Shown here: positions 1 to 7,413 of the stretch, one piece after another
Layout of the letters: each line of letters starts with the position of its first letter
Numbering within the stretch: position 1 is the first letter of the stretch
DNA from: RGIG6178 sp045612885
GTDB lineage: Bacteria > Bacillota_I > Bacilli_A > RFN20 > DUOF01
NCBI GenBank assembly: GCA_045612885.1
Contig: JAZKZZ010000005.1
Span: 1 to 56,154 of the forward strand
Direction: 5' to 3'
DNA: 56,154 nt
The notes under the pieces: model-generated
Seen by the model: only the letters and a program-made list of their open reading frames with translations
Database searches by the model: none
What the model was told of the DNA's origin: nothing
Translations under genes and position numbers: made by a program

Positions 1-1
1 T

Positions 2-316
2 CTTATTTTAATGGCATTTGGAATCACTTATACTTTAGGTATGTCTGCGATTATAAATGAGAATATTAAGAAAACAAAAAAAGATATCATTGGTGATAAA
101 ATGGATATTAAAGAGTTTGATGAATTAGTTAAATCAGGCCAAATAGATAAAATTGCAAAAGAATTGAGAATTGAAGGAAAAGAAGAATATAAGGATTATG
201 TGATGTATGATGATAATTCTTTAATTCCTCCGGCTCAATATCCAGGATATGAAGATCATCACTACTATGATGGTTCTATGGAAAGATATCAAACAAAAAA
301 TCATAAAAAAAGATAA
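2..316 (+). CDS. C-terminal part of a membrane-anchored protein, cut by the window edge
   Basis: The reading frame is open back to base 2, so the ATG at 11 may be internal and the gene probably begins outside the window. The visible part starts with a hydrophobic stretch (codons from base 2 to about 55) suited to one membrane segment, followed by a lysine-rich, then acidic, soluble tail of about 80 residues ending in a Tyr/His/Lys-rich stretch. I recognise no domain. The positive charges directly after the hydrophobic stretch suggest the tail lies in the cytoplasm. A start at 11 would leave a 101-residue protein with no obvious ribosome binding site in view. Confidence 0.6.
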   Translation, partial: LILMAFGITYTLGMSAIINENIKKTKKDIIGDKMDIKEFDELVKSGQIDKIAKELRIEGKEEYKDYVMYDDNSLIPPAQYPGYEDHHYYDGSMERYQTKNHKKR

Positions 317-344
317 TAAACTTTCGACATAAATATTCGAATGT

Positions 345-373
345 TTGAAAATGATTAGAGTAAATGATACTAT
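345..373 (+). promoter_or_regulatory. Sigma-A type promoter
   Basis: TTGAAA (345-350), a 17-base spacer, TACTAT (368-373). It lies inside the N-terminal extension that a TTG start at 345 would give, which argues that translation really begins at 399. Confidence 0.55.
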
Positions 374-398
374 TATATATAATAGGGAAGTGTTGAAG

Positions 399-848
399 AT
401 GAAGAATGAGTATAGTTTTTTGGATGATATGTCTAATGAAGAATTAGTTAAATTTCTTGAAGGCTTAAAAGAGTTGATTGATGAGGAAAAGAAGACAATA
501 GATCCTATAATATATAAGAAATACCCTAGATATGTAGAACTAAAGACTATGTTAAAAGTTGCTAAAGAAAGAGAAAACTTTTTAAGATATGTTAATCCTG
601 ATGCAAAAGCTGATTATTATTTAGGAATCATTGATTGGCCATATCGAGGAAGTAGAGAAGAAATAGAAGAGATTGAAGCAACGATTAAGAAAATAGAGGA
701 AGAATTAAAAGAGATAAATTTTCCTGTTAGTCAATTAAATAAATATGAAACATTTTATCGCTTTGTAAAAATATATACTTATGGAACTAGTCTGTTAGAT
801 GCTCGTTTGAATAAAAATGGGAATCAAAATGATAAAAATATAAGATAG
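399..848 (+). CDS. Coiled-coil protein of unknown function, paralogue of the next gene
   Basis: 149 residues from the ATG at 399, chosen because a GGGAAG-type ribosome binding site (about 384-390) precedes it and the promoter overlaps the upstream in-frame TTG at 345. The protein is highly charged, with no signal peptide or membrane segment, and most of it should be helical, with Glu/Lys heptad-like stretches near residues 85-115. Its layout matches the next gene: an N-terminal segment with an N-(E/D)-E-L motif, a central Tyr-rich segment, then a Glu/Ile/Lys helix ending in a phenylalanine or methionine followed by proline. The stop is 15 bases before the next start, so the two are probably cotranscribed. 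Function unknown. Confidence 0.75.
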   Translation: MKNEYSFLDDMSNEELVKFLEGLKELIDEEKKTIDPIIYKKYPRYVELKTMLKVAKERENFLRYVNPDAKADYYLGIIDWPYRGSREEIEEIEATIKKIEEELKEINFPVSQLNKYETFYRFVKIYTYGTSLLDARLNKNGNQNDKNIR

Positions 849-863
849 AAGGAGGATTAAATT

Positions 864-1517
864 ATGAATAGGATATCGCTAGAAGAAGAATTAGCAGTAG
901 TAAAGAGATTCAGTAATGATGAGTTAAGAACTGTGTCTCAAAGTCTTCCTGAACTATTAGAATTTTACAAAAGAGAACTAAAAGAACAATTAGAAATAGA
1001 GAAAAGTAAAATAATATATGGAAAAAGAGACTTAAGTAGAAAAGATAATACACCTATAATCTTTCCTACGCTTAAACTTCCAGAACCCAAACCACTTACA
1101 CAAGATCAAATAGAGTACGATGAGTATTTATATAAATTTGATGGAGAAGTAGATATTGAAAAAATATACAAAGAATATTTTAAATATATGGATAAATATG
1201 CTTTGTTGATTGAAAAACGAGAAGATTTAAGTGAAAAATTAGCGCATGCAACTGAAAAAAATCCATATTATTATGACTATGCATATATTGGATATAGCAC
1301 TAAATCTACACCTGAGGAAATTCAAAAACTTAAAAAAGAACTTAACAAAGTAAATGAAAAAATAGAAAAAATTGAGATGCCTAAAATTATTGTGGATTTG
1401 TTTGAACGTTATTCTGTATATGTGTTAACTTGTAAATATAAAGAAATTTTAAAAGAAATGCAAGGAAGAGGAATTCCTCTTCCAAAAAAAGGTAATGGAA
1501 ATAAAAGGAATAGTTAA
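864..1517 (+). CDS. Coiled-coil protein of unknown function, paralogue of the previous gene
   Basis: 217 residues, preceded by a very strong GAAGGAGG ribosome binding site. It is charged, soluble and mostly helical. Compared with the previous gene it shares the N-terminal N-D-E-L segment, a Tyr-rich stretch before a (S/T)-x-E-E-I start, and a long Lys/Glu/Ile helix that ends before a proline. It carries an extra insert with a proline-rich stretch (about residues 65-80). The pair looks like an old tandem duplication. No known domain is recognised, and the neighbouring pnp gene gives no clear hint because it has its own promoter. Confidence 0.75.
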   Translation: MNRISLEEELAVVKRFSNDELRTVSQSLPELLEFYKRELKEQLEIEKSKIIYGKRDLSRKDNTPIIFPTLKLPEPKPLTQDQIEYDEYLYKFDGEVDIEKIYKEYFKYMDKYALLIEKREDLSEKLAHATEKNPYYYDYAYIGYSTKSTPEEIQKLKKELNKVNEKIEKIEMPKIIVDLFERYSVYVLTCKYKEILKEMQGRGIPLPKKGNGNKRNS

Positions 1518-1531
1518 ATGCTATTCTTTTT
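1508..1531 (+). terminator. Weak intrinsic terminator
   Basis: Stem GAATAG (1508-1513) with CTATTC (1521-1526), a 7-base loop, then a short T run. It overlaps the end of the upstream gene. Confidence 0.5.
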
Positions 1532-1546
1532 AATTTAATAAATTAA

Positions 1547-1575
1547 TTGAATGAATTTAAGAATTAGTGTATGAT
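1547..1575 (+). promoter_or_regulatory. pnp promoter
   Basis: TTGAAT (1547-1552), a 17-base spacer, TATGAT (1570-1575), 27 bases before the pnp start. Confidence 0.6.
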
Positions 1576-1601
1576 TAAAAGGTACGAGGTGAAAAGAAAT
1601 A

Positions 1602-3728
1602 ATGAGTAAAAGAGTTTTTGAAAAAGACTTTCAAGGTAGAAAGTTAGTTGTAGAAACTGGTGAAATTGCAAAACAAGCTGATGGAGCTGTTTTAGTTAGA
1701 TATGGTGATACTGTTGTTTTATCAACGGCAGTTGCAGCAGATGAAGCTAAGGATACAGATTTTTTCCCTTTAACTGTTACGTTTGAGGAAAAGTTATATT
1801 CAGTTGGTAAGATTCCTGGTGGATTTTTAAGAAGAGAGGGGAAACCTAGTGAACATGCTACTTTAAGTGCTAGACTTATTGATAGACCAATTAGACCTAT
1901 GTTTGCTGATGGATTTAGAAATGAGGTTCAAGTAGTAAATACTGTTATGTCAGTAGATAAGAATAATACTCCTGAAATGACTGCTATGTTTGGATCAAGT
2001 TTAGCTTTATCTATTAGTGATATTCCTTTTGATGGACCAATAGCTGGAGTATATGTTGGTAGAGTAAATGGTAAATACGTTATAAACCCAACAGTAGAAG
2101 AAATGGCTAATAGTGATATTGAGTTAGCAGTTGCAGGTACTAAGACTGCTATTAATATGGTTGAAAGTGGAGCTAAAGAAGTTAGTGAAGATGCTATGCT
2201 TGGTGCTATTATGTTTGGACATGCTGCTATTAAAGAGTTGATAGCTTTCCAAGAAGAAATAGTTAAAGAAGTAGGAAAAGAAAAAAGACATATTGAATTA
2301 TATGAAATTGATAGTGCATTAAAGGCTGAAGTGGAAGCTAGTGCTAAAGATAGATTAATCAATGCTGTTAGAATTAAAGAAAAACTTGAAAGATATGGAG
2401 CTATTGATGCTATCAATGCTGAAGTAGAAGCGAGTTATGAAGAAAAAGCATATGAAAGCGAAGATGCTAAAAAGAAAGTAATTAAGCAAGTAAAAGAAGT
2501 TTTACATGATATTGTAAAGGATGAAGTAAGAAGATTAATAACTGAAGATAAAGTTAGACCAGATGGAAGAAAGATTACTGAAATCCGTCCACTTAATTCA
2601 CAAGTGGATTTATTACCACGTGTTCATGGTAGTGCCTTGTTTACTAGAGGTGAGACTCAAGTTATGTCTATTTGTACTTTAGGGTCATTAGGTGATGAAC
2701 AAATTTTAGATAACGTTACTGATGAAGAAACAAAAAGATTTATGCATCATTACAACTTCCCTCCATTCTCAGTTGGAGAAATTGGAAGAATGGGAAGCCC
2801 AGGAAGAAGAGAAATTGGACATGGAGCATTAGGTGAAAGAGCTTTAAGACAAGTTATTCCTAGTGAAGATATATTCCCTTATACTATAAGAGTTGTTAGT
2901 GAAGTATTAGAGAGTAACGGTAGTAGCTCACAAGCTTCAATTTGTGCTTCAACAATGGCGTTAATGGCTGCTGGAGTACCAATCAAATCGCCAGTTAGTG
3001 GTATTGCTATGGGATTGATTACTAGTGGACCACTTGATGGAAAACACCCATATACTATTTTAACTGATATTCAAGGTATGGAAGATCACTTAGGAGATAT
3101 GGACTTTAAAGTAGCAGGAACTAAAGATGGTATTACTGCTTTACAAATGGATATTAAAATAAAAGGAATTACTGAAGAAATATTAAAAGAAGCATTGGCA
3201 CAAGCTAAAGTTGCTAGAGCAGAAGTATTAGAAAATATGCTTGGAGCTATTAAAGAAGTTAGACCTGAATTAAGTAAATATGCACCTAAGTTTGTAAATA
3301 TGAATATTGATGTTGACAAGATTAAAGAAGTTATCGGTAAGGGTGGAGAAACAATTAACGATATTATTAGTAAGTGTGATCAAGTTAAGATTGATATTTC
3401 TCAAGACGGTTTAGTTACAATTTATCATATGGATATGGAAGCTATTAATAAAGCTAAAGCTATGATTGAAAGAATAGTAAGAGTAGCTAAAGTTGGAGAA
3501 ATTTATGATGCTAAAGTTGTTAGACTTGAAAACTATGGAGCCTTTGTAGAATTATTTGAAGGTTGTGATGCTCTAGTTCATGTTTCTAAGATTTCTCATG
3601 AAAGAGTTGAAAATCCTAGAGATGTTTTAAAAGCAGGGCAAGTAGTAAAAGTTGTAGTAACTGAAATTGATGAAAAAGGAAGAGTAAATGCTTCAATCAA
3701 AGATTTACTAAAAAAAGAAGATAAATAA
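1602..3728 (+). CDS. pnp: Polynucleotide phosphorylase
   Basis: 708 residues, normal for the family. It degrades RNA 3' to 5' using phosphate and is part of cytoplasmic mRNA turnover. Domain order is complete: first RNase PH-like domain (about 10-140), helical linker, second RNase PH-like domain (about 320-545), KH domain (about 555-615, with an IGKGGE motif) and S1 domain (about 622-695). The catalytic region G-M-E-D-H-L-G-D-M-D is present near residues 492-501, and the phosphate-binding N-G-S-S-S stretch lies upstream of it. The start follows GAGGTG. In Bacillus pnp usually follows rpsO; here it stands alone between its own promoter and a strong terminator. Confidence 0.97.
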   Translation: MSKRVFEKDFQGRKLVVETGEIAKQADGAVLVRYGDTVVLSTAVAADEAKDTDFFPLTVTFEEKLYSVGKIPGGFLRREGKPSEHATLSARLIDRPIRPMFADGFRNEVQVVNTVMSVDKNNTPEMTAMFGSSLALSISDIPFDGPIAGVYVGRVNGKYVINPTVEEMANSDIELAVAGTKTAINMVESGAKEVSEDAMLGAIMFGHAAIKELIAFQEEIVKEVGKEKRHIELYEIDSALKAEVEASAKDRLINAVRIKEKLERYGAIDAINAEVEASYEEKAYESEDAKKKVIKQVKEVLHDIVKDEVRRLITEDKVRPDGRKITEIRPLNSQVDLLPRVHGSALFTRGETQVMSICTLGSLGDEQILDNVTDEETKRFMHHYNFPPFSVGEIGRMGSPGRREIGHGALGERALRQVIPSEDIFPYTIRVVSEVLESNGSSSQASICASTMALMAAGVPIKSPVSGIAMGLITSGPLDGKHPYTILTDIQGMEDHLGDMDFKVAGTKDGITALQMDIKIKGITEEILKEALAQAKVARAEVLENMLGAIKEVRPELSKYAPKFVNMNIDVDKIKEVIGKGGETINDIISKCDQVKIDISQDGLVTIYHMDMEAINKAKAMIERIVRVAKVGEIYDAKVVRLENYGAFVELFEGCDALVHVSKISHERVENPRDVLKAGQVVKVVVTEIDEKGRVNASIKDLLKKEDK

Positions 3729-3730
3729 GA

Positions 3731-3755
3731 AAAAGGCTTAGTGCCTTTTTTTTAT
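3731..3755 (+). terminator. Intrinsic terminator of pnp
   Basis: Stem AAAAGGC / GCCTTTT with a 5-base loop, followed by a T run. Confidence 0.85.
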
Positions 3756-3784
3756 TTGAAATATTATACTTTCCATGTTAAAAT
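3756..3784 (+). promoter_or_regulatory. Strong sigma-A type promoter
   Basis: TTGAAA (3756-3761), 17-base spacer, TAAAAT (3779-3784) preceded by TGT, which gives an extended -10. Confidence 0.65.
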
Positions 3785-3808
3785 CTAGTTTAGAAGAGGT
3801 GAAGATAT

Positions 3809-4120
3809 ATGGCAAGAAAATTAATGATTGGAATTAAAGAAAGTGCAAACAATGATCGAGGAGAAAGTAAATATAATCCTATAGCAATGATTGAAGAAAA
3901 TCCTAGTAAAATTAGTATTATGGATAAGAATTTATTTGCTTCAACTTGTTTAAAAATGCAACTTAAACTTTCTTTAAAATTAGTTGATGAGGATGAAGTA
4001 TATTGTGAAAATTTAAATCGTTTTTTAGTAGGAGAAGAAAGAATTCAAATTTTTGAAACTTTAAATGATTTTACCAAAGGATATCTTGAAATGAAACCTG
4101 GTATAAAAAGAAAGTACTAA
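3809..4120 (+). CDS. Small protein of unknown function
   Basis: 103 residues after an AGAGGTGAAG ribosome binding site and a good promoter. It is soluble, with a basic N-terminus and C-terminus and an acidic middle. No motif is recognised. It lies 3 bases before the next gene, which has no convincing ribosome binding site of its own, so the two are probably translated together. Its position between pnp and the L21 operon may be a conserved lineage-specific arrangement, but the sequence alone does not give a function. Confidence 0.7.
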   Translation: MARKLMIGIKESANNDRGESKYNPIAMIEENPSKISIMDKNLFASTCLKMQLKLSLKLVDEDEVYCENLNRFLVGEERIQIFETLNDFTKGYLEMKPGIKRKY

Positions 4121-4123
4121 AGT

Positions 4124-4597
4124 ATGTTAGATTTTTATAATGATGTAGTCTTTGAAGTAAATCAAGAAGATATTCAAATATTTTTATCATCTTTACAACC
4201 AGTATCTGAGCAAGTTAAATTAGATACAATTTTAGATATTATCATTAATTGTGAGGGTGAAAATTGTTTCGATGTGATATTTGGACAGTTTGGTAATGAT
4301 GATTTGCAAGTTTTATTTAAACTAGAAGTTTCATCTGTATCATTTAAATTATATGAACATAGAAATGATGATAATTTTTTAGATGTATCATATAGTTGGA
4401 GAAAGTTTTTACTTAAAAAATATGGTAAGAAATATGCTGAATATTTTGCTTATAATTGGCAAGATATAGGAGAAGAATATTTAGAAACAGTTAATCTTAT
4501 GGAGAATTATTTACAAGAGGCTAAAAAGCAATATGAAGATGCAATAAAATCTTATGAAGAAGTACTTTGTGAGTTAGAAAATAATAAAACTAGATAA
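4124..4597 (+). CDS. Unknown soluble protein with a C-terminal helix
   Basis: 157 residues, very acidic, with no signal peptide. The first 110 residues look like a mixed alpha/beta domain. The last 35 (from about residue 122) form a Glu/Lys-rich helix that could be a coiled coil. It starts three bases after the previous stop and lacks a clear ribosome binding site, so translational coupling is likely. No family recognised. Confidence 0.7.
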   Translation: MLDFYNDVVFEVNQEDIQIFLSSLQPVSEQVKLDTILDIIINCEGENCFDVIFGQFGNDDLQVLFKLEVSSVSFKLYEHRNDDNFLDVSYSWRKFLLKKYGKKYAEYFAYNWQDIGEEYLETVNLMENYLQEAKKQYEDAIKSYEEVLCELENNKTR

Positions 4598-4598
4598 T

Positions 4599-4620
4599 AA
4601 GCCACCATTGGTTGTTTTTT
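4599..4620 (+). terminator. Possible imperfect terminator
   Basis: AAGCCACC can pair with GGTTGTTT with one mismatch, followed by a T run. The stem is weak. Confidence 0.35.
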
Positions 4621-4646
4621 ATATATTTATAAAATAATATAAATAT

Positions 4647-4678
4647 TTGACAAGATTGCTAAGTTATGTTAGTATAAT
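4647..4678 (+). promoter_or_regulatory. rplU operon promoter with an unusually long spacer
   Basis: Perfect TTGACA (4647-4652) and perfect TATAAT (4673-4678), but 20 bases apart instead of about 17. The -10 sits in a TTAGTATAAT context that recurs in this window. Confidence 0.6.
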
Positions 4679-4680
4679 TA

Positions 4681-4764
4681 GCGTTGTGCCTCTATTGAGG
4701 TCTACAACCGCACAAAAAAGGTTTTAAAAGCATAATGCTTACCTTAATGGCGAGTCTTAGTGCC
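4681..4764 (+). ncRNA. Ribosomal protein L21 leader RNA
   Basis: The leader between promoter and rplU folds into nested elements. CCTC (4689-4692) pairs with GAGG (4697-4700) inside an outer GCGTTGT / ACAACCGC stem. AAGGT (4718-4722) pairs with ACCTT (4741-4745) around an inner AAGCAT / ATGCTT hairpin (4728-4740). A GGC / GCC hairpin (4749-4764) follows. This position and architecture match the L21 leader known upstream of rplU in Firmicutes, which is thought to let the ribosomal protein control its own operon. I recognise it by location and fold, not by a covariance search. Confidence 0.75.
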
Positions 4765-4794
4765 AAAAGAAAATATTTATAGGAGGTGCATGTA

Positions 4795-5103
4795 ATGTAC
4801 GCAGTAATCGAAACTGGTGGAAAGCAAATTAAAGTTTCTAAAGGCGATTCAATCTTTGTTGAAAAATTAGATGTTAAAGAAGGAGAAACAGTTACATTTG
4901 ATAAGGTTTTACTTATCGGAGGAGAATCTAGTAAAGTTGGAGCTCCATATGTTGCTAACGCTTCAGTAACAGCTAAAGTTGAAAAGCAAGGTAAAGGAAA
5001 GAAAATAATTGTATTCAAGTATAAAAATAAAACTACTTACCGTAGAAAACAAGGACATCGTCAACCATATACAAGAGTAATCATTGAATCAATTAACGCA
5101 TAA
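4795..5103 (+). CDS. rplU: 50S ribosomal protein L21
   Basis: 102 residues from the ATG at 4795, eight bases after AGGAGG. An upstream in-frame GTG at 4786 overlaps that ribosome binding site and is rejected. The N-terminus (M-Y-A-V-I-E-T-G-G-K-Q) and the C-terminal K-K-x-x-x-Y-R-R-K-x-G-H-R-Q segment are diagnostic for L21, a 23S rRNA-binding protein of the large subunit. It is the first gene of the classical Firmicutes order rplU-prp-rpmA. Confidence 0.97.
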   Translation: MYAVIETGGKQIKVSKGDSIFVEKLDVKEGETVTFDKVLLIGGESSKVGAPYVANASVTAKVEKQGKGKKIIVFKYKNKTTYRRKQGHRQPYTRVIIESINA

Positions 5104-5105
5104 TT

Positions 5106-5417
5106 ATGATTAAAGTAACTATCGAGAAAAATAATACAAGATTTATTTCATTAGAGGTTAGTGGGCACTCTAACTATGATGAAAAGGGTAAAGATATTGT
5201 TTGTGCTGGTGTTAGTGCAGTTGTTGTGGGAGGACTTAACAGTTTAATCAACGAAGACAAGAATGCAATAATCTATGAGTGCAAAGAAGGATACTCTAGA
5301 GTTGATGTTAAAGATATCGATAATGATAATATCAATAAGATATTAGATGTAATAACTACTCAATTGTATACGATTGAAGAAAGTTATCCAAAGTTTATTA
5401 AAATAAAAGAGAAATAG
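5106..5417 (+). CDS. prp: Ribosomal-processing cysteine protease Prp (YsxB family)
   Basis: 103 residues, two bases after rplU. It carries the catalytic pair of the Prp family: His21 in a G-H-S-N-Y motif and Cys33 in a D-I-V-C-A-G-V-S motif. Prp removes the short N-terminal extension of L27 in Firmicutes. The downstream L27 has exactly this kind of extension, so enzyme and substrate are encoded side by side. Confidence 0.93.
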   Translation: MIKVTIEKNNTRFISLEVSGHSNYDEKGKDIVCAGVSAVVVGGLNSLINEDKNAIIYECKEGYSRVDVKDIDNDNINKILDVITTQLYTIEESYPKFIKIKEK

Positions 5418-5428
5418 GAGGTAGAGTT

Positions 5429-5713
5429 ATGATTTTAAAGTTAGATTTACAATTATTCGCTTCTAAAAAGGGAGCAGGTTCTACTAAAAATGGAAGAGAT
5501 TCTGAGTCTAAACGTTTAGGAGCAAAGAAATCAGATGGGGAAGCTATTAATGCTGGTTCTATTATCTATCGTCAAAGAGGAACTAAGATCCATCCTGGTA
5601 ATAATGTAGGACGTGGTGGAGATGACACTTTATTTGCTTTAATTAGTGGATATGTTAAATTCGAACGTCTTGGTAAAAATAAGAAACAAGTTTCTGTTTA
5701 TCCAACTAAGTAA
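5429..5713 (+). CDS. rpmA: 50S ribosomal protein L27 with Prp-cleavable N-terminus
   Basis: 94 residues. The mature part begins A-S-K-K-G-A-G-S-T-K-N-G-R-D, typical of L27. Before it sits a ten-residue leader, M-I-L-K-L-D-L-Q-L-F, that matches the L-x-L-Q-x-F signal cut by Prp in Firmicutes. Cleavage after Phe10 is predicted. L27 lies near the peptidyl transferase centre, and removal of the leader is required for function in species studied. Ribosome binding site AGGAGG. Confidence 0.97.
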   Translation: MILKLDLQLFASKKGAGSTKNGRDSESKRLGAKKSDGEAINAGSIIYRQRGTKIHPGNNVGRGGDDTLFALISGYVKFERLGKNKKQVSVYPTK

Positions 5714-5717
5714 TAAC

Positions 5718-5740
5718 AGCCCTTTTTTAAGGGCTTTTTT
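5718..5740 (+). terminator. Intrinsic terminator after rpmA
   Basis: AGCCCTT / AAGGGCT stem with a 4-base loop and a T run. obg follows after only 18 bases with no clear promoter, so some read-through is likely. Confidence 0.85.
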
Positions 5741-5758
5741 CAAATAGGAGGTAAGTGT

Positions 5759-7033
5759 ATGTTTTTAGATAAAGTTAATTTATATATAAGAGCAGGAAAA
5801 GGTGGTAACGGAGCCATCGCTTTTCATCGTGAAAAATATATTGATAGAGGTGGACCAAGTGGTGGAGATGGAGGAAGAGGCGGAAGTATCTTCTTTGTTA
5901 GCCGATCTGGATTAACTACACTTATCGATTTTAAATTTATTCATAAAATTATTGGTCATGATGGTGAAAATGGGCAAATAGAAAATAGATATGGCAAAAG
6001 TGGCGAAGATATCTATGTCAATGTTCCTGTAGGCACTGTTGTTACTGATAGTAAAACTGGTAGAGTTTTAGCAGATTTTGATAAACCTAATTTAACTATT
6101 GAGATAGCTAAAGGTGGTAAAGGTGGTAAAGGTAATGCTAAATTTGCCAATAGTAGAAATCAAACTCCTAAAATTGCTGAAAATGGTGATGATGGAGAAG
6201 AATTTGATATTTGTATGGAGCTTAAATTATTAGCGGATGTAGGGCTTGTTGGGTTCCCATCAGTTGGAAAATCTAGTTTACTTAGTGTATTAACTAATGC
6301 TAAACCTGAAATTGCAGATTATCATTTTACAACTTTAAAACCTAATTTAGGTGTTGTATCTATTCTTAAAGGATATAATTTTGTTATTGCAGACCTTCCA
6401 GGTCTTATTAATGGGGCAAGTCAAGGCAAGGGATTAGGATTAGATTTTTTGCGTCATATTGAAAGATGTAGAGTTATTCTTCATGTCATTGATATGTCTG
6501 CTCATGATGGTAGAGATCCATATCAAGATTTCTTAGATATTAATGAAGAATTAAAGAATTATGGTATGAGATTACTTGAAAGGCCTATGATTATCGCTGC
6601 TAATATGATGGATGTAGATGGTAGTGAATTGTATCTAGATTATTTTAAGAGCAAATTAGGAAATAAAAAAATAGAAATATTTCCTGTTAGTGCAATGACT
6701 AGAATGGGATTAGAGCCTTTAGTAAAAAGATTATATGAGTTAGTTCAAACAACTCCTGAATTTCCTCTTTATGTGGAAGAAGCAAAGGAAGTTAGTTATG
6801 AATATGTTGATGAGAATAAGCTTGAAATTACTCGCCATGGTGATTTATATATTGTAGGTGGAGATAAAGTTGATCAATTATTGAAGAAAATTAACACATC
6901 TACTAGCGAAGGTGTAAATAAAGTTCTATCTATTTTAAATAAAATGGGACTTGAAAAAGAACTAATTGCTAAGGGTATAAGAGAAGGAAATACAGTTAGA
7001 ATTGGTGATGTAGAATTTGAATATTATGAATAA
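5759..7033 (+). CDS. obg: GTPase Obg (CgtA), ribosome assembly
   Basis: 424 residues with the full Obg layout: glycine-rich Obg fold (1-157), G domain (about 158-330) and C-terminal OCT domain (about 345-424). G1 is G165-F-P-S-V-G-K-S-S and G3 is D212-L-P-G. The base-specificity motif G4, normally N-K-x-D, reads N282-M-M-D285 here, so the lysine is replaced by methionine. Everything else looks intact. Obg binds the 50S subunit and acts in ribosome maturation and growth control. The rplU-rpmA-obg neighbourhood is common in bacteria. Confidence 0.95.
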   Translation: MFLDKVNLYIRAGKGGNGAIAFHREKYIDRGGPSGGDGGRGGSIFFVSRSGLTTLIDFKFIHKIIGHDGENGQIENRYGKSGEDIYVNVPVGTVVTDSKTGRVLADFDKPNLTIEIAKGGKGGKGNAKFANSRNQTPKIAENGDDGEEFDICMELKLLADVGLVGFPSVGKSSLLSVLTNAKPEIADYHFTTLKPNLGVVSILKGYNFVIADLPGLINGASQGKGLGLDFLRHIERCRVILHVIDMSAHDGRDPYQDFLDINEELKNYGMRLLERPMIIAANMMDVDGSELYLDYFKSKLGNKKIEIFPVSAMTRMGLEPLVKRLYELVQTTPEFPLYVEEAKEVSYEYVDENKLEITRHGDLYIVGGDKVDQLLKKINTSTSEGVNKVLSILNKMGLEKELIAKGIREGNTVRIGDVEFEYYE

Positions 7034-7074
7034 CATGTTTATTTGTTTCATATATTTTTCTAGGGGGAAATATA

Positions 7075-7338
7075 ATGAAATTTCACATAGTTCAAGTTGG
7101 GGAGAGCAAAGAAAAAATTGCTAAATTATATAATATTGAAGTGGAGGAAATAACTAAACTTAATCCAACGATTAATAATAGAGAATTGATTATCGGTGAA
7201 AAGATTAGAATAGGAAGCAATGATAAAACAGTAGATGATATTTCTGAAATATATGTAGCTAATCAAAAAGAGTATATTGAAGAAGAAAAATATATCTGTC
7301 CACATTGCAAAAATATAATAATAATTCCTCATAAATAA
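7075..7338 (+). CDS. Small LysM-domain protein with a C-terminal Cys-x-x-Cys
   Basis: 87 residues. Residues 2-47 form a LysM motif (H-I-V-Q-V-G-E-S start, a middle L-N-P-T-I and a G-E-K-I-R-I end). A charged linker follows, and the tail has C-P-H-C near the end, like half of a zinc site. There is no signal peptide or membrane segment, which is odd for a motif that usually binds cell-wall glycans. It could be a cytoplasmic or forespore protein related to spore-coat LysM proteins, or exported by an unknown route. Confidence 0.8.
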   Translation: MKFHIVQVGESKEKIAKLYNIEVEEITKLNPTINNRELIIGEKIRIGSNDKTVDDISEIYVANQKEYIEEEKYICPHCKNIIIIPHK

Positions 7339-7360
7339 GAGCCATAGGCTCTTTTTTTTT
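7338..7360 (+). terminator. Intrinsic terminator
   Basis: AGAGCC / GGCTCT with a 3-base loop, followed by eight or more T. Confidence 0.85.
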
Positions 7361-7367
7361 CTTATTA

Positions 7368-7396
7368 TTGCAATCTTTGTAATAAAATGATAAAGT
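7368..7396 (+). promoter_or_regulatory. Probable promoter
   Basis: TTGCAA (7368-7373), 17-base spacer, TAAAGT (7391-7396). Confidence 0.45.
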
Positions 7397-7413
7397 AAAA
7401 CTGAGGTGAAATT

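Noticed and set aside
1928..2416. Long minus-strand frame inside pnp
   Set aside because: A shadow of the pnp coding strand; no ribosome binding site, low-complexity Ser/Leu/Ile composition.
4786..4794. GTG at 4786 as start of rplU
   Set aside because: It overlaps the AGGAGG site; the ATG at 4795 gives the conserved N-terminus.
4692..5018. Minus-strand frame over the L21 leader and rplU
   Set aside because: It conflicts with the leader RNA structure and a certain ribosomal protein gene.
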